Shown in pieces: positions 10,801-22,177 of a stretch of DNA of 64,000 bases (the first letter of the stretch is position 1; each line of letters begins with the position of its first letter). This DNA comes from Sporodiniella umbellata. Taxonomy: Eukaryota > Mucoromycota > Mucoromycetes > Mucorales > Rhizopodaceae. Where the stretch lies: positions 124,001-188,000 of the forward strand of contig JAIXMR010000037.1 in assembly GCA_025677835.1 (NCBI GenBank). The letters are read 5' to 3'. The notes beneath the pieces were generated by a model. The model was not told where the DNA came from and searched no databases. It saw only the letters and a list, made by a program, of their open reading frames with translations. The position numbers and the translations under genes are program-made.

Positions 10801-13257
10801 TAATCTGTATACATAATTTCATATCAGCAACCTAAAGCATTACTGAGCTTTCAGAAAAGCAGGAAACACAATACTTTAAGTTTTATTGACAAGAAAAACA
10901 TCAGGTATTTTTTGTGTGTGTCACTTTTATCGCTTTTACTTTTTTTAAGTAAAAATAACATTGTTTTTGACACCACAGATTAAATTTATTTGTGCCGATT
11001 CTCAAGCTCTTACACAGACTATTGATCAAGCTAAAAAAAAACTTACTAGATCAGAAAAAATTGCCAATTGCTTACTCTGAAGCTGTTTTGATTCTTTCAA
11101 AAAAAAACTTTACGTTCTCACAGTTTGAGGAGATTGAACATATGTATGTGGGCGTCTGCGTGTGTGTACTTAGAACTGCAGCAAGCCAAGAAAGGCTTTT
11201 AGTTAAAAACCTTTCTTTCAAACAAATATATGACGTTTTAAAAAAGTGTACTTATAGCAAAATACTTTGATTGAATAGAAAAGGAAAATACATTCAAACT
11301 TGTATAAAAAAAAAATACTTTATAAGCATTTTTAAAGCAATAAATAGTATTGAAAGATTATCACAGACATTTTCTATTCCCGTTTATTTGATTTATTGTT
11401 GAGATATTACACACGTGATATTTACTCGATTTTCTGTACGATGCTTATGTTGAAAATAGTAAAGTATAGATCCTCTAAAGTTACACACCGTATTTCAAAA
11501 TTTCACTAGCGCAACATAAAAGGCTGTCTGTTGCTTTGCAGGGAGTTAGTGTCTTGTTTTATCTGGTTTGCCTCAGAGGGCAAAATGCGCAGATCAAAAC
11601 ACTTCATTTGTAAAATAAACATCTTTGAAGGTATGTTGTTGCCGTATTAGGCTTGTACGTGACTTCACTTTTTAATGAAGAGGTTGTTAGAAAAGTCTTT
11701 GTCTTCATAGGCTTATGAATAGAAACTCGAAATCAGAAGCGTTTCTTTATTTTGAAGCGTGTTAGGAGTAATAGCTACAATAATTTTTAGTGGCGTTCGA
11801 TTTATGTGGTAATAGCAACCTTTTAATTTTTTTTTTTAGTTTCGTTTAGAGTCAGGGATTTTCGCTTTTGTAACACTACTGAAATTGGCTTGTGCCCTAC
11901 AAAGAGAAGCACTTGGTTTTCAAAAAAAACTAGAGATATGAAAGCGCTTTTATTATGAGGTCTTTGAACAAAGTTAATTGAACGAATGGTCCTAAAGTTT
12001 TACTCTTCCCTTTTTACTCTAGATTCGTAGTAAAGTCTTTCAACTTTTTAAACTTATATATTTGAGTTTGTACGCCTAAATAAGTGGCTGTGGTGTTCCT
12101 TTTTCGAAACAAATGTTTATGTCAGTCCAATAAACAAACGAAATAAAGGGTTTGTACTCGACAAAATTTATTGATATCTGCAAGACAAGAAAAACGCTGG
12201 TGCATATTTCTTTAATGTTTGCTGTAAAATCTACAAATTTTTTTCAAAAAAGAAAAACAGTCTTAATCAAAAACCTAAATCAACTCATAACCTCAAAATT
12301 ATACTAATCTGTCTTATACTTGTTTTGTAACTGTATGAAGACTTTCTTATTATCTCGCTCATCATTATTCTTTTTGAAATGAGTCCAAAGATGCCTAAAA
12401 TTTTCTTGGTTTGGATGTCGCGCAAAGAAAAAAAAAGCATGGCGTAGTTTGATCATTGGTGAAGAACCGCTCATCCTCTAAAAAATCATGAAAAGACTTT
12501 TTTTGTTGTTATGTACGTGAAAGAGGCGATAGCAAAGACAATAAGACAGTGACAAAAAATTATTTTCGTAAATTTCAAAAAGCGTTTTTTATTAATTAAA
12601 ATAAATAAAAAAAGAGACTGGTTTCCAGAAGAGCCTTTTTTGCCATTTAAATGCTCATAAATTAACCTTGTTTGTGTATCATTTTAAAAAGTCTCTCTTG
12701 AGCTAAATTTAGAAAAGCGAACGGGCTATCCTCTCTCTTTCTTGCTCACGCTCTATGTATATGGAAGTGTGATTTATTCTCTGTAAAAAATGAAAACGTG
12801 GTTTTTTTTTTATATATCCAGCAAAAAATGCTACTCGTAGTACTACTATAAAAAAAGCGCCGTTGAAAGAACTCTAACGTGTTAAACATCTTGCGCCAGT
12901 ATTTTTTTTTTTTTTTGCGGTTCAGAAAAAGATTTAAATATTTTTTTTTTGTCCCTCCCCTCTCTTCTTTCCACTCCCTTTATTTTTATTTTTGATATTT
13001 TTCCACTTCATCCTTTCGATTGATTGTTGAATATATTAAAATCATTGTTTGATTCTCTCTTGTAACCCTGGCATGACTTCTTTGCATTTGCAAGAGTGCT
13101 ATTATAATAATCGGAGTAGATTGGATTTCTTTTAAACATCCTATTGTATAAAAGACAACAACAATATACCTCATAAACACACCTTCTTCTTATAAAAAAC
13201 ATAAAATACAAATCACTTCCAGATATTGTACATATCAAATCTATCTAAAAACAAAAA
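7803..13257. other. Long gene-poor AT-rich region (about 5.4 kb)
   Basis: No convincing gene was found on either strand. Frames are short and dominated by Lys, Phe, Leu and Ile codons from A and T runs. A fragment around 10980-11270 reads IKFICADSQALTQTIDQAKKKL, then shifts frame across an A9 run to YSEAVLILSKKNFTFSQFEEIE, which looks like a decayed or intron-interrupted coding piece, but I cannot name it. T runs stand at 8617-8630 and 12902-12917. The last 300 bases are probably the promoter and 5' leader of the copper-fist gene. Confidence 0.5.
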
Positions 13258-14215
13258 ATGTATATCAACGGTTTAAAATATGCTTGTTCAACTTGTATAA
13301 AGGTACCATTACTTCTCTTTTTGCTCTTTCTTTAATAACACTTGCATTAGGGCCATCGTTCTTCTAGCTGTAGCCATGTCGATCGGCCTCTGTTTGAAAT
13401 TCGCAAAAAAGGGCGTCCAGCAAGTCAATGCAAGCATTGTAAAGGCAAAACAAAACAAACGCCCATTCAATGTGCATGTAAAAAAGGTTTGGGTATATTT
13501 TGGAGTTTTGAGCAATTATTAAGCTTCATTAGATTCACCTCAACCTCTGTTGATGTGCCATAACCAAAGCGAAATATTAAACCCTGCCTGCTTAGCACAC
13601 ATTGATAAGAACCACCCATGTATTTGCCCTACCAACCATCCCACACACTTTGCTTCATCCACTAATGTCTCACAAGAATTTGCACGGGAATCTTTGATGT
13701 CAGCGCCACTCTGTAACACTCCAATGGTAAAACAAGAAAATTGGACCCCTCAGACCGCCGAGGCGGCGCTTTCTAAAGATCAACACGACCCTCGCTATAG
13801 AACCTCAAGTAAACCAACAAACGCTAGCCGAATCTTAGATGGCCAGCCCAGAGTCCACCGACGCTCACCTAAAACAAGCCCTACGCCTCCCACTACCTAT
13901 GCTATGACACCAACTCCCCCTATGCCCTATCTTCCAAACTTCCCTCAAGAAGAGCTTGCTGCGAACTTTTCTCACTGTGGTAGCTTTATGCCTAGTAATC
14001 GCTGTTTTCCACCCAACATAGGCGAATCAGCTGTGATTACAATTACACCTCTTAACCAAGATTCATTTCCAACCACGCGTATTGTGACTTGTTACTGCGG
14101 TAATCAATGCACTTGTCCTGGATGCTTGGTCCATCCCCAATTAGGAGATCCTTCAACTTCCTCGTCTTGTAATGGATCCGACGATGATATGTCTATTTAC
14201 AGCCACTTTTTCTAA
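13258..14215 (+). CDS. Copper-fist transcription factor with C-terminal CxC cluster
   Basis: A copper-sensing DNA-binding regulator of the Ace1/Mac1/Cuf1 type, nuclear. Three exons: 13258-13302, 13351-13486, 13533-14215; the joined frame is 287 residues. Exon 1 starts MYINGLKYACSTCIK. Exon 2 adds GHRSSSCSHVDRPLFEIRKK, then GRPASQCKHCK. Together these give the copper-fist Cys/His spacing and the RGHR/GRP-type minor-groove motif (here KGHR and GRP). The middle is Pro/Ser/Thr-rich and probably disordered. Near the C-terminus lies CYCGNQCTCPGCLVH, a CxC-x3-CxC-x2-C-x2-H cluster like the copper-regulated element of Cuf1/Mac1. Mac1/Cuf1 activate copper or iron uptake when copper is low, while Ace1 activates detoxification; this single C-terminal cluster favours the Mac1/Cuf1 class. 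Splice phases are 0 and 1 and the frame is continuous. Confidence 0.9.
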
Positions 14216-16983
14216 GCAAAATCTATATACCCTACTTTAATAAAGTTCTATGCATTATGTAATCTTGTTTAATATGAGGCATTTATTTTTTAGTTTGTTT
14301 TTCTTGTACCGCCTCTTTTAAAGGTAGTACAAACCGAAATTTGATTTTCTGAAGAGACTGAACAGCACCAAAAAGTGGCGTTATGTTAAACCAAACAGAC
14401 AGATAATGTGGCTTGAGCTACTCAAGGCAGCATTGTAAACAGTTTTACAGTTATTGTGGACGAAAAAAAATACAAGGTGGCACTTGGTTGAGTCAAAGAG
14501 GTACAATCAAGGAGTTTAGAATTTCTTGGCAAATAGAGCCACATTTTTTTTTGGTAGAGGCGCGTCACACAAACTACAGGCTGTTTATAATGGCGCTCAT
14601 CCAAAAACGTTTTACAACACGTTTTATAGCACGATGTGGCGTTCCTGACTTGGTAAATAGTGTGGCTTCCTCTTTAGTTTGGTACTTTGCAAAAAAAAAG
14701 TTTCAACAATACAAATGCAATTACCAATTGTTACGTAGGTGGAACGCCTCAATGAAATGTAACACAACAAAATGCCTCTTTTCCGTGTAAGTAGTCCCAA
14801 AGATGTAACACGGAAATAATTCACAGCGATTGGCTGTAACCCTAAATGGCAGATCAATATAAACATAGTATTCCCACTCTTAAACTTAATTTGAAACGAA
14901 TCATAAAAAATTGGGTTAAGCATATGTTTTTACTAAATTAATTTTGCGCTAAACTATTGAAACATGACTTTTATATAAAACAAAAAAGAGAAGAAAGAGA
15001 TTTTAGAATACCTGACAACGTATTAGCAACTCTTGCCATAAATCTTTATGTTGGTAACCTGTCATCAATGAAGCCGCTTAGAGATTTAGGTCTCTTTCAG
15101 TTTTCCGCAATTTTGAACCTTGTTCTGTTAACCCAAAAATTTAAATGAAACAGAGAAAACGAGCACATTTTACTTTACTGGCTTGAAGCCAGTTGTTAGA
15201 AACAAAAATCGGCTGAAATGGGGCATTTTAATAATTTCCAATAAACTGGAGTGACAATTTTATGATTGTAGCTAAAAAGGTTTTGAAAGATTTGATAGGT
15301 TTGTTTTGTACTGAAAGGCTTGTACAACACTTTTTTTTTCTTTGGATAAAAAATGATAAAACTTGTCTAGTCTGTGAAAAAATTTCCAAATATAGAAGGC
15401 TCGAGCTGATAACACTATTGGAATTAATACACACTCGAATTGGGCAAAATTTTTAAAGCCATAGTAAATAAGGAGGAAACCAAAAACATCGCTAAAATAA
15501 AGTTTGACGTCTAGAACAAAGTTGGAAGCATTTACTAAAAAGTGGAAGGGCGTAGACCGTCAGTCTCTTTTTAGAGTTCTCAGCCAGCTTGAAAATCTCG
15601 ACAAAAAGATTTATCAACGATTACTCGGAACTCTTTGCCTTTTTCAAGTTGCATTTTGTATTGGTTGAAATTACATAGACAAGTCTACACCCAACCATCG
15701 CAACTGCATTTTAAGCTTGAACTGCCTCTACTCATCGTAAAAACTCAAATTTTGATTGCTCTAACTCCAAGGCTCTTTTTGCTTTGAGCCGTTTGCATAT
15801 TACCAGCGTTTTTATTGATAATATATATGACTGTTGAGAAAAAGCTATACAAGGCCATTAGTTGCAAATACTGCAAGAAAAAGTATAATCCAATACAGTC
15901 AGTTAGCTTTTGTGGCTCGTTCATTAACTGTTTTCAAGACAGAGATAATCAAAAGGAGGCTATCCAACAGTGTACTGTTAAATTTCTTTCGGCTCCTCAT
16001 AAGTTTTTGAGCTAAAACTTTACACATTCTCCGAAACCTTCTGTAACTGTTGCTTTGCTTAACATTACTGGGGCGTGGAAACCTTTTAGTATAAAATTGA
16101 AGATTTGATTTTTTCAAGAAGATTTACAAAAAAATATATGAGCTCTGACATACTACAGCTATACAGTAATATTAGTGTTTATTTAGTTTTTTTGTGATCT
16201 TATTGATAGTTCTTAGTAACCGCTTTAGAGCTCTCAATGGATACAAACTTTATGTTGTTGTTTTTTTGTTTCCTACTGTTTATTTTATACATTGAAATAG
16301 GAGTGTACTTCTTTGTATTCTTTAAATTGTATTTCAAAATGAGCATTGTGTTTTAATAAGTCCCTAAAATAGAGGTAAATGGGTGAGTTTACCAAATAAA
16401 AACGTCTAGCTTTTTATTGTTAAGGAAGTTTTACAAGAAAAAACCTCTATTAAAAAGCACATACGGTATATAAATATTATTATCGTTTTTTGCGATAGTT
16501 TTTTTGTGCATTTTTAATATTAGAACTTGATTACAAGTTTTAAACTTTACTCCCTTTTATAAACTCTTAGATACTTAAGCAATCTCAAAGTAAAAGTAAA
16601 TGGTCGAGCATAGAAGATTACACAAGGGAAATTGAGTGAGGATCAAAAGAGAACGGTCTAGGCTAAAGAGGATGAAGACAGAAAAGCATTTGGAAAACTA
16701 CTAAAATTGAAGCTATATGCTGGTAAAAAAATTAATAGAATTGGGCATAAAAAGTCACTTAAGTATAAGGAGCAACTATTTCTTTTATCAGCAAAAAAAA
16801 AAACAATACATATTACTTTAGCGACTCCATGTATTCATCGATTTGCAAGACAATTGAAAATTACATTTGATTAAATTTTTTTTTTTGTGTAATAAGTGTT
16901 CAGTAGTGTATAATAATAGTGTCTTAATTAACCTCGAAGCGTCTAAGCCTTATTGCTCCCTTTCTTACACGTCTTCGGCGCAA
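14216..16983. other. AT-rich interval without a supported gene
   Basis: Several 60-125 codon frames occur, the longest at 14413-14790 on the plus strand with a competing frame opposite. Neither shows a known motif. The sequence between 15480 and 16860 is full of stops. I read this as intergenic or decayed DNA. Confidence 0.4.
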
Positions 16984-17284
16984 ATGGCTAATCGGATCAA
17001 TCGAGGTACTTTAAGCATGTTACCGGAAAGAAACTACACAGGTGACGTATTTCACTGGCAGTCTCCTGTATTCAAGCCCCGCGACATCCAACTCTTGGGA
17101 AAAAACAAAGATTACAAGAGCTTACATTATGTTTATAGTTCAGCTTTCTACAAGTAATGTTTGAGCGAATATATTAAAACCGCCTATTTTTAGAAATAAA
17201 GAGTATCTTCCCTATTGTCCTACAAAATTTTTAAATATCCAAGTTTCAGCTGTACATGATTTTATATCTTTATGGATTAACTAG
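16984..17284 (+). CDS. Possible small two-exon gene, function unknown
   Basis: An ATG at 16984 opens MANRINRGTLSMLPERNY...; exon 1 would end at 17153 (TAC AA) before GTAATG, and exon 2 would run 17194-17284 after TATTTTTAG, continuing KNKEYLPYCPTKFLNIQVSA to a TAG at 17282-17284, 86 residues. The frame upstream of the ATG is open for 39 codons. Codon choice around 16930-17100 is richer in G and C than the surroundings, which is the main argument for coding. No domain is recognised, and the stretch could be a fragment of a decayed gene. Confidence 0.3.
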
Positions 17285-17822
17285 TAATAATAGTATTTCT
17301 TTTTGAAAGTAAACGAACCAAAGCAAGGAGCTCACAATGACAGATGCATCACTAATTTTTGCTTTGCAGAAGTTTATACAAAACCAGGCCGAAATTTTTT
17401 TGTCAAATAATTCCTTTTTTTATTTATTGACACTCAAGTTATAAAGCTCAGCTACTCACTTTTTCGCATATACCAGGACACGTTTGAGTGTTTTATTTAG
17501 ACAGTATGCGGCACTGTTGAGCCTGCTTTAAAAGAGCGATGAACCGGAGTTTCTGCGTATCAAAGCATCAATGTTTATTTAAGCTTGAGCTTCTAACCAA
17601 AAAGTATGTTGCTAAATAAGAAGTGAGCGAAAAAAAAGACTGTGGCTTTCTTTGAAGATCAATATGCCGGCAAATTGCTTTTATGCTTAATGGGGTTTAT
17701 TCATTCAACTAATTTTTTTACTTTGCCTTGAAAAAACTGCTTTCCCAACAAAGTATACATTTGATTTAAAGGCCCGCTTTTAATTTTTTATTGGATTATA
17801 CAAAGTTGCTTCTTTTATGCTT
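17285..17822. other. Intergenic
   Basis: No coding frame is seen. The right end is presumably the 3' flank of the thaumatin-like gene. Confidence 0.4.
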
Positions 17823-18506
17823 TTAGCAAAATGTAACAGTATATCCGTTGGAAGGCGAACAAGCATACATAGATGTGCTATCGTCTTGCGCAAAAGTGTA
17901 AACATTGGGGCAAGCCTCCTTAACTGGAGCTGAAAATTTGCTAGCTTTACAGGCACCGCGAGCTTCGGCTTCGCCAGTACAGCAGTATTCTCCAGTTCCA
18001 AAGGCGCTGCATGCAGATTTACAGCCTACTACTTTTCCATCCCTCTTGTCTTGAAGTTCTTCAGGACATTGAGGTAGAGAGCTACAACTGGGAGTGCCGC
18101 ATTCGTATTCTCCTTCCACCTTACCGCCGTTTGGGGCTATAGAAATAGGTAGGTTGTACCCATCAACAAATGAGACGTCGTAATAATCTTTTCCGCCAGA
18201 ACCAGACATAAGAAATTCTGCCAATGAAGCAGGAGATCCTGACTGGCAATCACTACCGCCATTACAGCCTTCACGAGCCCAAATTCGTCCACCCCAGTTG
18301 CTATCTACATTAATTGTGGTAGAGCCTCCAGCAGAAAGTGCACTAGATTTACCAGCACCACCGCCGTTAGTCAACTGATTAACCTGAATAGAGTTGCTAC
18401 AGCTATTTTTAACAGTAATGGAGATAGAACCACTGGAGGTTGTAGGGGCTGCCATAGCGCCTAAACTGATGAGAGCAAGAAAAGAAGCCAAGGATAATGT
18501 AACCAT
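17823..18506 (-). CDS. Secreted thaumatin-like protein
   Basis: A single-exon gene of 227 codons, start ATG at 18506. The N-terminus MVTLSLASFLALISLGAMAA is a clear signal peptide with likely cleavage after AMA/APT. The mature part has the thaumatin-family layout: SISITVKNSCSNSIQV as the first strand, a Gly/Ser-rich loop, NWGGRIWAREGC, LAEFLMSG, YYDVSFVDGYNLPISI (the most diagnostic block), then a Cys-rich domain (CGTPSC, GCKSAC, GEYCC) and a C-terminal TVTFC. I count 14 cysteines, consistent with disulfide-rich folds of this family. Fungal thaumatin-like proteins are secreted or cell-wall proteins, some with beta-glucan-related activity; which applies here cannot be told. It is more GC-rich than its AT-rich flanks, as expected for an expressed gene. 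Confidence 0.93.
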   Translation of the reverse strand: MVTLSLASFLALISLGAMAAPTTSSGSISITVKNSCSNSIQVNQLTNGGGAGKSSALSAGGSTTINVDSNWGGRIWAREGCNGGSDCQSGSPASLAEFLMSGSGGKDYYDVSFVDGYNLPISIAPNGGKVEGEYECGTPSCSSLPQCPEELQDKRDGKVVGCKSACSAFGTGEYCCTGEAEARGACKASKFSAPVKEACPNVYTFAQDDSTSMYACSPSNGYTVTFC

Positions 18507-19305
18507 ATTAGATTCAAATGAGTGTAATAGAAATTAAAAGAGAGTGGTGGATTGTTTTCCGTGCCTAGAAAACTATAGTGGATTAAAGAAAATTTAAGCT
18601 GTTAAAATAGCCAAGGTTTTATACCTTCTTAATGTGAAACCAAATCCACAGATATTGCTACGTTTTCGTCATATCTTGGCCTAAAAATTGGAAGTCTAGA
18701 CCCTTGCCCAGAATCGTTCCTCAAAAATGAAAATGGCTTCAGCTAAACTTGTCAAATGAAAAGAAGCTTAATAATAGCTTAGGATCGACGTATCCTCTAA
18801 GAAACTAAATACGAAACCTGAACAACAATTAACGTACTTTTTTTTTTTTAAAAAAAAAAAACGGGTAAAGCTCGCTAGTAGGATCGTGCCCCTGATTTTT
18901 AGGTCAGATTACGGTCAACAAATAGTCTAGATACAAAGATGTTCTATTGTTTGCAAGAACTTAAAGCTGTTCCAAATTTAGCAGCGTTTCAAATGGTTCT
19001 TTTTTTTCTTGGAGTATTTGTTTTATAGCTCTAATTTTCGTAGCACAATTTTTTGTATAATTTAAGAATATAAGTGGAAAGCGTAGGAAAAATACATACA
19101 ACAAGGATAAGAGTGTACTAAAATAAGTAAGAAAGTACAATAAAAAGCGGTGTATAACATGTAAAACAAGCGACGCCTCCTTTTCAACTCTACCATGATT
19201 TATGACCGTATCTCCTTTTGCATTTTATCTGCGTACAATCTCTCTTTGTATTCTTCTTTTTCTTTTTGATTTTTTCTCATCCACGCATAAACAATTTGTT
19301 CTTTG
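18507..19305. other. Divergent promoter interval with a perfect T12A12 palindrome
   Basis: Lies between the minus-strand thaumatin-like gene and the plus-strand SH3-SAM-PH gene, so it should hold both promoters. A 24-base perfect palindrome, T12 then A12, sits at 18838-18861. No coding frame. Confidence 0.5.
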
Positions 19306-20932
19306 ATGGGTCATAAGTTGTTTACTGTATATGCGGCACACGATTTTCGAGCAGAAAGCGAAGATGAATTAACGTTCTTTTTTGGGGAACCTGTTTTTGT
19401 TTTGCAAAAAGATGAGGGGTTCAATGATGGTTGGTGGAAGGTATAGAGTAATAGCAGTCGTTGAATGTAAGTATGCTGAGATAATACTATTTAGGGTGAG
19501 AATGCAAAAGGTGAAACAGGCTTATTTCCAAGCAATTTCATAGTGAATACTTTCCCCGCTTCTCTTGTGCCTACTGGCAATGACAAAGAAAAGCCGATTG
19601 TTTTTTCAGGCCAGCTTAAAGAATCTGTGCGGCGTTCTTTACTAAACCCTGAACTAAATTCAGCGCCTGGGAGTTGGACTGCAGACCAAGTTGAAGCTTG
19701 GTTGGCTGACATTGATTTTACCTACGCGGCTGACAACTTTAAAAGTAATTTTTCCCCTACTCAAATAGGGGCTTACTCTTTAAAATTAGGTCTGAAAATT
19801 ACAGGAGATATACTATTAGGGCTTGATACCATGAAGTTGAAAGAGTTGGGTGTACCAACCTTTGGAAAGCGATTCAAGCTTCAAATGGCCATAAAATATC
19901 TCAAAGAATATACAGTACCAGTCCCCCAAGAGCACGGTAAGCTATCTGCTCATTTTTTTTTTTTAAGAAACTTCTACATATGCACAATTGTAGACATACA
20001 TATACATTGGAAAAGGAAACTAAAACCACTTACGGCCACTGAAATTTAAATAGGAAGCAAACATATGTCATCTAAGGTAAAGAAAAAGCAAGTGTATATT
20101 GAACTCCTTTAACAATCCTTTATTTTATATGTATTTTACTCCTATAGCAAGGTAACATAGATCCAGCGCGAAGGTATGTAGAGTAGAGGAGAAAAAGCTT
20201 TCTTTCTTATGATTTTTTTTAATATCTGCAGGTCGCCTTCCATTTTGCCCATAGAACCCACCAGTCTCAAGCAGGATTCTCTAGAAATGCAAGGGTGGCT
20301 CTACAAACAAGGCTGCAAGTACAAGACATGGAACAAACGTTGGTTTATACTTAAAGGGCCAAACCTTTTTTATTTTAAAAGTCCAAAAGTAGTAAAAGCC
20401 AAATATGTTATTTGTATAACTGACTATATAGTAGGATGTACGAATGAAAGGTGTAATCAATTTGAGAGGCTATAGGGTCATGTTTGATGAATCCATTCAA
20501 CCTGGGAAATATTCTTTTAAAATGGAGCATGAACAAGAGCGTACTTTCTGTTTTTATGCAGAGGTAGATAGCGTTGCAAAACGTTGGATGAATAGTTTAA
20601 TGAAATCAACCATTTCAAGAGATTATACCAAACCAGTAATCAGTTCTCGCTTGATTCCCGCAGTACCTCTAGACGTTGCTCGACAAATGCGGCCTCGCCC
20701 TCCATCACTTTTACTATATGAATCAAAATGTTGGCAAGATGTAAATCATGACTCCGGATTTGATAGTGAGCCGCCTTTAATAGAATCAGAAGATGAGGGC
20801 ATTGACATAGCAGAAGACAGTATTCCTTGGACAGACAATAGCTGCGACCCTCAAGAACGCTCCGCGAAAACTCCCAATAGCAAAACAACACAAAGAGTGA
20901 CAAGTAAACCAGTTACAGCAGTAGAAATCTAA
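19306..20932 (+). CDS. SH3-SAM-PH polarity protein (Boi1/Boi2/Pob1-like)
   Basis: A cytoplasmic scaffold at sites of polarized growth in fungi; Boi/Pob1 proteins link Cdc42 signalling, exocyst and formins. Six exons by my joins: 19306-19440, 19495-19936, 20054-20076, 20148-20173, 20232-20388, 20435-20932, for 426 residues. The SH3 domain is residues 1-65 (LFTVYAAHDFRAESEDELTF, DGWWKGE, GLFPSNFI). The SAM domain follows at about 110-190 (WTADQVEAWLADIDF, LGLDTMKLKELGV). The PH domain is at about 235-335 (MQGWLYKQGCKYKTWNKRWF, LRGYRVMF, WMNSL). The tail is acidic and probably disordered, with a run of D and E near 370-390. Exons 3 and 4 are only 23 and 26 bases. The last intron uses the second of two adjacent TAG acceptors so that an in-frame stop is removed. 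Domain order and spacing match the family. Confidence 0.9.
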
Positions 20933-21679
20933 ACCCTCTTTTGAGCTTGTACAAGTCCATAGCTGTCAAGTCGAAATTCATAAAAAAGTGTTCTCTTAGG
21001 GTGGCTGGCAATTTTACTTCCAATTAATTATAGCTTAAAAACAAAAAGATAAAACAAATATTAATAGTGCATGCTTTTTTACGTGTATATTGAAGCATTC
21101 GCGACTGTTGTTTTTTTTTTTTTTAAAAAAATAACCACAAGTTTTATGCGTATAGCGTTTTGAACAAGTCCGAACTATCAATTCAAATTCTCAAGATTGT
21201 ATGTCCTTCCCGGAGTTATTCTGTGGAAAGGACTGGTTCTTTATATAATGTTTCTCGATTTCTCTAGATTAATGTTTCCAAAAAGAGCTGCAGAATGACT
21301 GATCAGATTCGCATATGCCGAATAGCCAACAGCAATTAACGGTGTTTGATAGTAACTGACTCAACATTTGATTATTTATATATCAACGAAAAACTTTAAT
21401 CCATTATAAGCCATCTATGCTAATACTTTTAACTTTAAGTACAATTAATCTGCTAGGCGAATTGCTACACAGGGCTCTCTTATAAACACGATTCAACAAA
21501 GCAGTTGTATTTTAGTTCTGGCATTTTTCAATTTGAGTCAATACTTTTTTCGCTTTTTTAAAGGCTTCTGTACTCTTTCAAAGCTATCTTAACAAAGGAA
21601 ATGGGATTTTCTAGCCAAAAGCGATTGAGTTCTGAGTATTTAAAGTTCGAGTTTCTTTGTATCAAAAAGCTAGGAATGG
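20933..21679. other. Intergenic with T14A7 tract
   Basis: The 3' flank of the SH3-SAM-PH gene. A T14 run followed by A7 stands at 21111-21131. No supported gene. Confidence 0.4.
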
Positions 21680-22003
21680 TTATTTTTTCTCTTGGGTAAA
21701 CTCTGACGAAAGATATATAACCAGATCTACAAACTCAGAAAGCGGTTTAACCCACGCTCGAGAAATATCCAAGTTTGTCAAAAGTATACATAAACGGCCT
21801 ATTCTGAGAGAAAAATGAAGTAATATGTTCTGTTCAGATAAAGTAGAATTATATGTGTATGGCATTAACAGTAGCTCAGAGAGAAACCGAGGGACTAGGG
21901 GAGTGTTTAAAGGTGAAAAATATACTATACTTAAAAACAATTTGTAGAAAAAGCTGGTATCATAGCTAACCGACAAATCTGTTTTTGAGTGTCTAGCAAA
22001 CAT
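21680..22003 (-). CDS. Hypothetical 107-residue hydrophobic protein
   Basis: A complete frame from ATG (22003) to TAA (21680). It is rich in Leu, Phe and Ser with a helical look: FFYKLFLSIVYFSPLNTPLV, then LSELLLMPYTYN, then LVIYLSSEFTQEKK. Length and composition are better than expected for chance in this AT-rich DNA, and it lies divergent to eL38. No domain or homologue is recognised and no intron is required. It may be a fragment of a larger or decayed gene. Confidence 0.35.
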   Translation of the reverse strand: MFARHSKTDLSVSYDTSFFYKLFLSIVYFSPLNTPLVPRFLSELLLMPYTYNSTLSEQNILLHFSLRIGRLCILLTNLDISRAWVKPLSEFVDLVIYLSSEFTQEKK

Positions 22004-22177
22004 ATAAAGAAGTTTATGTCAGCTTGCCGAAGTTTGCATCGGCTCTGTTTTAAAGCGTCCGGTCCGGACTTTCTTTTGGAAGAGGTGCTCTTTCAAAGCC
22101 CATGAAAGTGATTGCAAAATGTAGGACAGTTGGCTGAATCCATCCGATCCTTCTCTCTTTCCTAAACTCGTAGCGCG

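Noticed and set aside
14413..14790. A 125-codon plus-strand frame, with frames opposite
   Set aside because: Composition looks random, no motif, and competing minus-strand frames of similar length exist; no splice context was found.
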